Shown here piece after piece: positions 42,245-49,680 of a stretch of 64,000 bases of DNA. This stretch comes from Arthrobacter endolithicus (GTDB taxonomy: Bacteria; Actinomycetota; Actinomycetes; Actinomycetales; Micrococcaceae), in the NCBI RefSeq assembly GCF_026627425.1, contig NZ_JAPNLH010000009.1, positions 62,001-126,000 on the forward strand, written 5' to 3'. The position numbers and the translations under genes are program-made. The notes under the pieces were generated by a model. That model worked only from the letters and a program-made list of their open reading frames with translations. It made no database searches and had not been told where the DNA came from. How positions within the stretch are numbered: position 1 is the stretch's first letter; each line of letters opens with the position of its first letter.

Positions 42245-42411
42245 GTGTCGGGGATGCTGACCATCGTGATTGCGTTTGGCGCCAACCTTTTGGTCGCCGT
42301 GGCGAAATCGGTGGCCGCCGCGCTCACTGGCCCGGCGTCGATGACGGCCGAAGCGGCCCACTCCTGGGCGGATACCAGCAATGAGGTCTTCCTGATCATT
42401 GCGGACAAAAG
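42245..42411 (+). pseudogene. Cation diffusion facilitator, 5' fragment
   Basis: GTG 42245 or ATG 42254 begins MLTIVIAFGANLLVAVAKSV followed by AAALTGPASMTAEAAHSWAD and NEVFLIIADK. This is the first helix and the AEAAHSWAD metal-site helix of a CDF transporter (divalent-metal/proton antiporter). The frame runs into the inserted element at 42412. The missing continuation lies at 48188-48940. Joining 42411 to 48193 gives DKRSKKKGDRAHPYG in frame. Confidence 0.88.
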
Positions 42412-42412
42412 G

Positions 42413-42450
42413 GGGGTCGCTTCAGGAAGCGGAAAAATCGACTCTTCTAT
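42413..42450 (+). repeat. Left terminal inverted repeat of the element
   Basis: About 38 bp starting GGGGTCGCTTCAGGAAGCGG. Aligned with the right repeat, 17 of the first 22 positions agree, and AAATCG aligns after a 1-nt gap. Confidence 0.75.
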
Positions 42451-42455
42451 GTCTG

Positions 42456-42900
42456 TCAAGCGGCGTTTTGGTGGTTTTTGTTCTTTGCTGAGGCGTTCAG
42501 GATCCGGAAGACTCGGCGGGCCATGTAGCGTTTGATACAGCGGCGGATTTCTTTGTCGGTTTTGCCTTGAGCGCGGCGTTTCTCGATGTACTCCCGAGTT
42601 TCCTCGTGGTGGGTGGCTCGGCTGATCGCAGCCATATGCAGTGCGCTGTTCAATGCCCTGTCACCGCCCCGGTTGAGCCTGTGCCTGGTCGTGTTACCCG
42701 ATGATGCGGGGATGGGGTTCACGCCAGCTAAACAGGCGAAAGCTGCTTCGCTACGGACCCGCCCCTCGTGCGACCACGCCACCAAGCACTTCGCAGCCGT
42801 CACGGCCCCGAAACCCTTCTTCTGGAGCAGCGGTGCTGCCTCGCTGACCTTGACCAGTTCATCGAGCTTTTTGTCATTGGAATCAAGCTGCTCGTGAGCT
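42456..42900 (-). pseudogene. IS110-family transposase, C-terminal fragment
   Basis: The frame reads (upstream of the first Met) LDSNDKKLDELV, then GFGAVTAAKCLVAWSHEGRV, FACLAGVNPIPASSGNTTRH, LNRGGDRALNSALHMAAISR, and ends in RRVFRILNASAKNKNHQNAA. This is the C-terminal transposase_20 part of IS110/IS116/IS902 transposases (GVNPIPASSG and RGGDRALN motifs). The N-terminal DEDD catalytic half is missing, and a stop lies just before LDSNDK, so the gene is truncated and inactive. It begins only a few bases inside the left terminal repeat. Confidence 0.88.
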
Positions 42901-42904
42901 AGTC

Positions 42905-43067
42905 AGCAAGGCTACCGCAATGACAAAAACTTTTACACCGTGCTTACTCTGGCCGGCGGCCTGCTGATGCTCCTGGGACTTGTCCTTAAGACTGTGAGCA
43001 TCCTTAGGACACCCCGCAAGCAATTCCAACGGGCCCCGCGGCTGATGAAGCCCACGAGGACCCTCAA
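42905..43067 (+). pseudogene. 3' fragment of an unidentified membrane-protein gene
   Basis: A frame without start reads SQQGYRNDKNFYTVLTLAGG, a hydrophobic helix (LLMLLGLVLKTVSIL), and a basic tail ending at TGA 43065-43067. The TGA overlaps the ATG of the next frame (ATGA), the usual operon overlap, which suggests a real gene end whose 5' part was removed by the IS110 event. Family unknown. Confidence 0.45.
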
Positions 43068-43388
43068 ATGACGACTCGTCAGCGCGTAGTACGTCTTTCA
43101 ATGCTCGCACTTGGGTTGGTCTTGATCGCGTGGATCGGCTCAGTTGCCTGGAGCGCCATAGATGAAGGGGCGTTCCATCCGACCCGGCTTTCCGCGCTAT
43201 TCCGCCACCCAGCGAAGCGGGGAAATTTCCGAGGGGTGTGGTTCAGGAGGCTGTTGGCGGGAAATGGTTGTGGAAATCAAACCGCCGCAGACGGCACCAT
43301 CGCTTGCTGCCGAGATGGGGCTGGCATCGGAACGTTGCGAGCCCCTGAACCTATGGACGTTGCGAAAGACCTGCACTGGGATCTCTAA
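43068..43388 (+). CDS. Short membrane protein, probably truncated
   Basis: 106 residues. The first 45 (MTTRQRVVRLSMLALGLVLI then AWIGSVAWSAIDEGAFHPTR) look like a genuine N-terminal membrane segment; the remainder (GNGCGNQTAADGTIACCRDG) reads like out-of-frame or junction sequence. It is coupled by ATGA to the preceding fragment. Probably a gene whose 3' part was lost near 43210. Confidence 0.4.
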   Translation: MTTRQRVVRLSMLALGLVLIAWIGSVAWSAIDEGAFHPTRLSALFRHPAKRGNFRGVWFRRLLAGNGCGNQTAADGTIACCRDGAGIGTLRAPEPMDVAKDLHWDL

Positions 43389-43487
43389 TGACCGCGAGGA
43401 GCTCAAGATCTACTTGCGGTATTCCTTGTTAATTTCCTAGTACTAGAGTGCGCCGCTCGGGCCGCCTCTTGCACTTAAGACGATGGG

Positions 43488-43998
43488 TTATCGTTCTTCT
43501 GTCGTCCCGGAGGAGTCGAGCGACTTCAGATACTCGGCGTTCCCACGCATGGCCGCCTTGTACCGGTCGAGCTTGTCTGAGTGCACGTGATCTGCAAGCA
43601 AAGCCAAGAGGCTCCCGAGGGCGGTATTGACCCGGCCGGCCGCGTGCAGAGTCAGGGACTCGAACGCGCCGAGGGCAACCGAGTCGGGGAACTCCTCACG
43701 AGCGCGGACAAAGACGGCCACCGATTCGTCAAGACGGCCAAGATTGCGAAGAGTGCTGCAGGTAGCACCGGCGACGCACATCACCTTCAAGCCCCGCAGT
43801 CATGGCTCGTTCGTAGAAGCCGAGTGCGGTGGCTTCTTCGCCGGCAGTGTCGTACGCGCCGCCGACTTCGTAGATCACCCGCGGCTCCTCCGAGTGCTGC
43901 TCGTAGAGGGGCAGGAGGGCGGCGATGGTCGGGGCCATGTTGTTCCGATCGCGGGCCGCATAGATTCGGTCAAGCTCGGCGTGCAGTGCTGCGCTCAT
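43488..43998 (-). pseudogene. Tetratricopeptide-repeat protein with frameshift
   Basis: From ATG 43998 the product reads MSAALHAELDRIYAARDRNN with TPR-like EPRVIYEVGGAYDTAGEEAT and ALGFYERAMTAGLEGDVRRR up to CYLQ near 43755. The continuation is in another frame: STLRNLGRLDESVAVFVRAR, DSVALGAFESLTLHAAGRVN, LDRYKAAMRGNAEYLKSLD. The two halves match one continuous protein family of about 165 residues; an 8-bp loss at a GCAG repeat near 43755-43765 would explain the shift (inference). Confidence 0.7.
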
Positions 43999-44553
43999 GG
44001 TGAGTGTCTCCTAGGTTTGCGTGCTCGGGCTCCCCCGCCTGTTGTACGGTACCGACCGCTAGTCGTCTCGCTGGCCGATCGGCTTCCGACACGTCCGGAT
44101 TTGCCGATGGGCCGCTGCGGATCGTCCGCATCGCGTGGGGAATGTCCCTCAATCTCTTTGGTCGTCAGCTCATTTCGGTGACGAGCCGGAACCGCTGGAG
44201 GACTAGCGGGGTTGCGTCATTAGCTGTGAAGGCGGGATCGCCGAGCTCTGCGCAGACCCGGAAATGAGAACTCAAAGATCGGAAGCGTCTTTCCCGGATC
44301 CTAACAGGGAGCACACCACTCGTCGGGCATCGCGGTGGTCAAGTCCGGGAGCGCGCGAGCGGCACCGTCTTTGCCCACCCCGCGTGAGTGCGCAGATCTG
44401 TCGCGATAGCCGAACCCCTACGCGACGATTGAGTCCGGTCCTGAGCATTCAGTGAAATCAAGGCTAGCTCCTGACTGAATTGCACTGCCCGGCGCCGCTC
44501 ACATGAATGGGCCTTATATATACGTACCCCTTTCACATGCACAAGGATGGTCC
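43999..44553. other. Non-coding or unrecognisable stretch inside element
   Basis: Lower-GC sequence with only short open frames. A minus-strand frame near 44180-44270 reads FRVCAELGDPAFTANDATPL and LVLQRFRLVTEMS, perhaps the end of a lost gene. A TATATA-rich promoter-like segment (44514-44523) precedes the CPBP remnant. Nothing else assigned. Confidence 0.4.
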
Positions 44554-45162
44554 TATGACTATCAGTTCGCCGCTTACATCCCAATTCCCTGGCACCTTCC
44601 CAGTGGCCTTCCGGTCCCCGCTAAACTTGCGCCAGCTTGGTTCTCCTCGCAGCTGTCTTGGTGGTCACAATCCTGACGTTCGGTGTAGCCGTGCTTGCCA
44701 TTCTTCTGATACCGGGCGCAAAAGGAGTCGGTCTTGCAGTACTTGGAGTGACTCTTCCCGTTCAAGCTGCGCTGTTACTGATCACTATCCACTGGCGGCT
44801 GCGACGAGAAGACACTGGATGGCGGCAATTGGGCTTCACACGTCCAACGGCGTGCATCCTTCATCTGCTCTAACAGATTCCTTTGATTTTCGTCGCACTC
44901 CTGACTACGCAATTGCTCGCATTTGCCATCACTGGAAATCAACCCGTGCCAGCGAGTAACACAGTTGATTCGCTGGCTGCTGGAACAGAACCGGTGGTCA
45001 CACTCATGCTGTTCATTGGCGTTGCCCTCCTGACCCCGATCTGGGAGGAGGCGATCTTTCGCGGCGTCATTGTTCCACCAGACCCTTTGGGCACCCGCCA
45101 TCATGCACGTCACCCTAAACAGCCTTGTCACCGGCGCCTTGGTCATATCACTTCTGACCTGA
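44554..45162 (+). pseudogene. CPBP (CAAX-like) intramembrane metalloprotease remnant
   Basis: Pieces in different frames follow the order of a CPBP protease: an N-terminal start at ATG 44554, then LVLLAAVLVVTILTFGVAVL (from 44637), LRREDTGWRQLGFTRP, a stop near 44873, then PLIFVALLTTQLLAFAITGN, VTLMLFIGVALLTPIWEEAI with the EExxxR motif (EEAIFRGVI), and in a third frame WAPAIMHVTLNSLVTGALVI ending at TGA 45160-45162. The segment between FRGVI and WAPAIMH is shortened. Multiple frameshifts make it inactive. Confidence 0.7.
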
Positions 45163-45418
45163 TTCGGAGTGTGGTCCCTTGCTACGTAACTTCGATTTCA
45201 TCGAGGCAGAGAAAACCTGATCCATTTCGCGCTAGTCACTTTCAGAAGTCGTCTGCACGAATTAGAGTATTTCTCCGCACTGCATGTCCGTGTGCGTAGG
45301 GGAACGTTCAGCGGCCGATATTTCGCTCTGCAGCGAGATCGTGATCGAGAAGCTCATGCCGCAATATCGTCTCGAATCCGCCGAAAGGTTAAAGGGCGCA
45401 ATTCAACCAGTGGCTGGA
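45163..45418. other. Gap between CPBP remnant and panE-like gene
   Basis: No gene recognised. Short frames on the plus strand continue into the antisense of the panE-like gene and are not believed. Confidence 0.4.
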
Positions 45419-46327
45419 TTACTGGGATTTGGCGAAGAGGCGCTCCAGTTGAGGTGGGGCAGTACCGCCCAACAGGGATCGTACGTCGTGTTGCAGGACT
45501 GGCAGTTCGCTGTGCCGGGAAGCGATTGAGTGCGGGGCGAGTGCCAGACGCCCGAGCTCGCCATCCAACTGGCGGGCCCAATATCGCGTAGCGAACCAGA
45601 CCGGCATCGTCTGGAAGATGACCCGCAACGCAGCCGGGGTAATCGAAACGCCGCGGCTGTCCAGTGCGGTAAACCCCTCACGTACTGCAAGCACAAGTTT
45701 ACGCACGGCAACGCTGTCTGATGCGAGAGCATGCGCATCACCCGACACGGCCGCAAGCGCCGACTCGAACGCCGAAACAAAGACTGCGTGGGTTTTCAGC
45801 CAAGCATCCATATCTTTCGTAGTTGCCACCGGAAACCCGGCGGACTTCAAGACGGAAACAACCATGTCGCCGGCTCTCCCCCAACCGACGGCAGTAGGTT
45901 GTTGACTCACCTGGACGTAATGTACTGTTCCTTGGTTCCCGAGTCGGCCCGCGACGCCGGGGAACACGGCCACGAACCTATCCGCGCCAATCGCTTGCAG
46001 CAACCGGTCTGTGCCCAGAGGAAGGTTGATGAAGCTTGCGACTACATCGGCATCCAACGCACCAAGTGAGACGAGTGCGGCATCAACCTGGTCAAGGCGT
46101 ATGGCTACGAATACAAGATCAGCGTGCCCCGCATCTCCCAAGGTCTCGACGACGCGAGGGAACCCCTGAAGGTCATTAACACCCTCACGCACCAGACGGA
46201 TTCCGTTGGTTCGGAGGTCATCCGTAGCCGCTCCACGGCTGAGTATCGAAACCTCGTGCCCGGCTGAGAGCAGTCGAACTGCGTAAATACGGCCGATCAC
46301 TCCCGCACCGAAAATTAGTATCCGCAC
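45419..46327 (-). CDS. Ketopantoate reductase (PanE/ApbA)-family protein
   Basis: 302 residues. N-terminal NADP-binding motif MRILIFGAGVIGRIYAVRLL, then LVFVAIRLDQVDAAL and VVASFINLPLGTDRL, with the central Lys-like position in MDAWLKTHAVFVSAFESALA. The family reduces 2-dehydropantoate to pantoate, but many members act on other 2-keto or 2-hydroxy acids. In the inward part of the motifs the catalytic Lys is plausible (WLKTH). One of only two intact genes in the element. An upstream 175-bp gap separates it from the SDR gene. Confidence 0.82.
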   Translation of the reverse strand: MRILIFGAGVIGRIYAVRLLSAGHEVSILSRGAATDDLRTNGIRLVREGVNDLQGFPRVVETLGDAGHADLVFVAIRLDQVDAALVSLGALDADVVASFINLPLGTDRLLQAIGADRFVAVFPGVAGRLGNQGTVHYVQVSQQPTAVGWGRAGDMVVSVLKSAGFPVATTKDMDAWLKTHAVFVSAFESALAAVSGDAHALASDSVAVRKLVLAVREGFTALDSRGVSITPAALRVIFQTMPVWFATRYWARQLDGELGRLALAPHSIASRHSELPVLQHDVRSLLGGTAPPQLERLFAKSQ

Positions 46328-46502
46328 GCGAGTCCTTCGGTTCGGGCAGACGATACGCCAGGCGTCGGCGCCTTATATCAGCCTGCTATGGGCCACACGC
46401 AACACATCGTATATCGCATCCGATGGGGATGCCAGAAGCGCCCGCACCGGGAACCACAAGCGGGCATGATTTCGGTTGCTCGAAAACGGTGAACTGGACT
46501 GT

Positions 46503-47261
46503 TTACTTCAGTACCGCTCCGCCGGCGATGTCGAGGATGATGCCGGTAACCCATTCCGCTTGATCACTTGCCAGGTAGACGGCGGCGCGCGCGACATCCT
46601 GTGGAGAACCAAGTCGTCGAAGTGGGTGGGTTTGGGCGAGACGTTCCTGCACCTCGGCGGGGATCATTTGCTCGTTGCGTTCGGTCATTATTGTTTCCGG
46701 GGCGATGCAGTTTACGCGCACTCCCGATGGCCCCGCCTCCGCCGCCAACCATTTGGTCAGCACCTCGATACCGGCCTTCGCCGCCGCATACGCAACCGGG
46801 GACTGTGGAGTTGGGCGGCGAGATGCAGCCGAGGACAACGTCACGATCGACCCACGACCGCGTTGCTTCATCCCGGGCAGGATGGCCGCGATTGTGACGA
46901 ACGTGGCCGTGAGGTTCGCATCAACTGCGGCGCGCCATTCATCCAGACTCATCCGCTCGAGCGGCCCTGGCCTCGTCGGGTTGCCGCCGGCGTTAGCCAC
47001 CAGCACGTCCAATGGCCCGAGGGCGGACCCGATCTCCGTACTAATGCGATCGACAACTTCCGGGGAGGTCACGTCGCCGAGGACCATCACCGCGCGGCCG
47101 CCCGCCGCGATGATGCGATCCCGGACCGCTGCGGTAGCGGCCTCATCACGACCATGCACCGCAACGGCTGCACCTTCTGCTGCGAACTCCGTAGCGATCG
47201 CGGATCCGATTCCCCGCGAGCTTCCGGTCACCAAGGCGACCCGTCCCATCAGCACGCCCAT
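46503..47261 (-). CDS. Short-chain dehydrogenase/reductase inside element
   Basis: 252 residues; ATG 47261 has AAAGGA about 7 nt upstream. Motifs: VALVTGSSRGIGSAIATEFA, LVANAGGNPTRPG (NAG), IVTLSSAASRR, YAAAKAGIEVLTKWL (YxxxK) and DVARAAVYLASDQAEWVTG with a final DIAGGAVLK. Classical NAD(P) SDR. Co-oriented with the PanE-like gene; together they may be a small catabolic cargo. Substrate unknown. Confidence 0.9.
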   Translation of the reverse strand: MGVLMGRVALVTGSSRGIGSAIATEFAAEGAAVAVHGRDEAATAAVRDRIIAAGGRAVMVLGDVTSPEVVDRISTEIGSALGPLDVLVANAGGNPTRPGPLERMSLDEWRAAVDANLTATFVTIAAILPGMKQRGRGSIVTLSSAASRRPTPQSPVAYAAAKAGIEVLTKWLAAEAGPSGVRVNCIAPETIMTERNEQMIPAEVQERLAQTHPLRRLGSPQDVARAAVYLASDQAEWVTGIILDIAGGAVLK

Positions 47262-48149
47262 GGCTGGTCCTTTCCGAGCCTCTCAAACTCATAATGCCAT
47301 CGAGCGGAGAGAGTTCGAACCTCCCGTCGGTGTCACTTGGCTACATCGGCGGGAGTACCTGCCACCGCGAAACCACGCTCCCTCGCGGCGGCATGCCGCG
47401 CACGAACACAAGTGAACCCGCCCTGAAGCGGAACCGCCAACGACGCGGTTCGAGCTGTTGGGTTTGGCGCACGTCGCCTCGGCAAGCTCTCGCCGCCGCG
47501 AGAATCGCGAGCAAGAGGGCCAGATCACAGTGGTCTCTGGGGTACAGCACGATGGCAAGGAGTGCACTACTCCCTGCCCATCTAAAACTATTGCAGGAGG
47601 GGGGGCTTGTCGCAAGACCCCCCTGTGCAGGCAGAATGGTCGATCGCGGCGGCGTACGCGGACATTCGGGACGCTCGCGCCCCGGATATCACGGGCGTTG
47701 ATTGCCGTGAAGCATGCCAAGCGAATGGCGTGCGGTCTCCAGTTCTTTCGGCAACGCCCACTTCGACGTCTACGTCAACCGGGCGGCCGCGAAAGCCGCC
47801 CGTCCCGAATCCTTCAGCGGTTCACAGCCTACCCGCCTCTACGAAATGCACCCACGCAAATGAACTGACGCCTTGAAGTAGGGAGCTCCTGGCATGCAAG
47901 GTCGCGTCCACAATGCTTGGCAGGGCCACCACCTCGCAAGTGCCCGCAAGCGGGTCCTCCACCGAACACGTCATCCGTTGACCTGCTGCTTTGTAAATGC
48001 TGGCTCATGAAGTGTCCGTATGGGGCGTTCGGTGATAAGTCCGGTGAAGGGGCCGCGGGCGCTATACGGGACACTATTTGAGGCCTATCTCGGCTGGTGT
48101 AGCTGCAGTCGTCAAGCGTCGAGCATATGCGGAACGCCGTTCCGAACGT
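47262..48149. other. Degenerate right part of element
   Basis: About 0.9 kb without a convincing gene. One frame near 47735-47865 reads SSFGNAHFDVYVNRAAAKAA then RPESFSGSQPTRLYEMHPRK and a stop; the family is not recognised. An inverted repeat AGTGTCCGTAT (48011-48021) / ATACGGGACACT (48064-48075), listed separately, may be a recombination site. No transposase or resolvase motifs are visible. Confidence 0.45.
48011..48075. repeat. Inverted repeat near right end of element
   Basis: AGTGTCCGTAT and ATACGGGACACT are inverted copies differing by one inserted base, with about 42 bp between them. Resolution sites of Tn3 elements contain inverted TGTC...GACA-type half sites, so this could be a res remnant; a regulatory or chance palindrome is also possible. 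Confidence 0.35.
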
Positions 48150-48187
48150 TTTATTGTACGATTTATTCCGTTTTCTGTGGCGACCCC
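48150..48187 (-). repeat. Right terminal inverted repeat of the element
   Basis: Read inward on the minus strand it starts GGGGTCGCCACAGAAAACGG and continues AATAAATCG. The CAGAAAACGGAA core is shared with known Tn3/Tn21-type terminal repeats. Confidence 0.78.
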
Positions 48188-48940
48188 AAGAGATCAAAAA
48201 AGAAGGGCGACCGGGCCCACCCCTATGGCTAAAGCCGTGAGGCGTACTTCTGGTCGATGCTCGCTGCGTGCGGGCTCTTCACCGCCGGTGCCGTCGTGTC
48301 CATCATGCACGGGGTCCAGCAGCTTTTCGCACCGGAACCGGCCTCGGATTTCCTGATTGCCTATCTCGTCCTGGCGGTTTCGTTTGTGCTGGAGGGTACC
48401 TCCTTTCTACAGGCCCTGCGCCAGGCCAGGAAGCTCGCGGCGCGGCACCAGCGGGGCCTTCTCGAGGACGTTGTGCTCGGCTCCGATCCCACCTTGCGGG
48501 CCGTGTTTGCCGAGGATTTGGCTGCCTTGGTTGGCATAGCCATGGCTTCCGCGGGGATCTTCCTGCACCAAGTGACTGGATCGCCGGTCCCAGACGCGCT
48601 GGGGTCGATCCTGGTTGGCCTCCTGCTGGCCGTCGTCGCCGTCGTCCTCATCGACAGGAACCGCCGCTTCCTGGTTGGGCAGGCTGTTACTCCCGAGCTT
48701 GAGCGATCCGCCCTCCGGATGATGCTGGAGCATGAGGACATAGAGCGCGTCACCTATATTCACCTTGAGTTTGTGGGCCCTAACCGGCTGTACCTGGTGG
48801 CCGCTGTGGACATGGCGGGCAACTGTCCGGAGAGCAGCGTCGCTCTTGCGCTTCGCCGGGTGGCAAAAGAAGTTCAGGCCAATGATCTGGTCGAAGAGGC
48901 CGTCCTGACACTGGCGACCGGCGAAGAGATCTCGCTTTAG
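48188..48940 (+). pseudogene. Cation diffusion facilitator, 3' fragment
   Basis: Continues the CDF transporter cut at 42411. After the target duplication the frame reads KKKGDRAHPYG, then an in-frame TAA at 48230 where family members have Tyr, then SREAYFWSMLAACGLFTAGA. Further helices (YLVLAVSFVLEGTSFLQALR, DLAALVGIAMASAGIFLHQV, GSILVGLLLAVVAVVLID) and the soluble C-terminal domain (GPNRLYLVAAVDM, LATGEEISL) follow. Apart from the TAA the 3' part is open, so a shortened protein from an internal start near 48257 is conceivable but would lack the first metal site. Confidence 0.88.
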
Positions 48941-49022
48941 GAGGATGCGCTGTAGCCAGCCCGGACGGGGCTGAGTAGGGTGGCTGAAAGGAAACAGCAG
49001 CAGCCATCGGAAAGGTTGAAGT

Positions 49023-49517
49023 ATGAGCGAAGATAACATTCCCGACGGACAGGTTCACGAAATGGGACTGAACATATTCAGCGATACCTCTGACATGCCG
49101 GATGCCGCTGGTCCCGGAACAGCAGACCCGGCAGCGGACGATGATCCGTCAACGCCCGGGGCGAACGGCCTCGATCCGCTCAGCGGGCGCGGCCCGGATG
49201 ATTATCCCGGCGCAGCCGAAAACAACCCTGATCGCTGGCGCGACGATCCGCTGATCCAAGGCGATACCCTGTCGGCGGATTACTTTAGTTCCGAGCAGTA
49301 TCTTCAGGATCAGACGGATGAAGCCCGTTATGAATCAGGCGAAGAGCAGATCCCATCCGACGAACCGACAATCGGTGAGGCATCCGCAGACATTGACTTT
49401 GGTGAAACTCCCACGGGAGATGAAGCCGATGGCAGTGACGACGAGGCAAACTTCGGCGGCTCAGGGTTGGGTCGTTTCGGAGCAGAGATCCCGGATCCGG
49501 ATGATCTTCAGGCGTAA
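49023..49517 (+). CDS. Acidic low-complexity protein, hypothetical
   Basis: 164 residues rich in Asp, Glu, Gly and Pro, predicted largely disordered. Recognisable parts: VHEMGLNIFSDTSDMPDAAG, DPLSGRGPDDYPGAAENNPD, DRWRDDPLIQGDTLSADYFS. AAAGGTTG-type site just upstream of the ATG. Similar acidic proteins are common in Arthrobacter genomes without assigned function. Confidence 0.75.
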   Translation: MSEDNIPDGQVHEMGLNIFSDTSDMPDAAGPGTADPAADDDPSTPGANGLDPLSGRGPDDYPGAAENNPDRWRDDPLIQGDTLSADYFSSEQYLQDQTDEARYESGEEQIPSDEPTIGEASADIDFGETPTGDEADGSDDEANFGGSGLGRFGAEIPDPDDLQA

Positions 49518-49680
49518 TCCTGCGGACCGGGGCGCAGCGCGGAAAGGGGCGCCTTTGGTGCGAAGCTGCCCGCGACATAAGATCATTACTGTTTGGTGAA
49601 ATCCCGGCCGGCACGATCCGCGGGTAAGGACATCCAGACAGTTTGACAGTCCGCAGTTGACCTCTCAGATTGGATCACGG

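Larger units (their letters stand above)
42412..48187. mobile_element. 5.8-kb element with Tn3-like terminal inverted repeats, inserted in CDF gene
   Basis: The left end (42413 on) starts GGGGTCGCTTCAGGAAGCGG and the right end, read inward from 48187, starts GGGGTCGCCACAGAAAACGG; both continue A-rich to AAATCG. The GGGG start, the CAGAAAACGGAA core and the length near 38 bp match terminal repeats of Tn3-family transposons. Flanks AAAAG (42407-42411) and AAGAG (48188-48192) look like a 5-bp target duplication with one change, as Tn3 elements make. No Tn3 transposase or resolvase is recognised inside, so it is non-autonomous or decayed. Contents: IS110 remnant, several broken genes, and intact panE-like and SDR genes. 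Confidence 0.8.

Noticed and set aside
45284-45529. 81-codon plus-strand frame
   Set aside because: Mostly antisense to the panE-like gene and without recognisable features.
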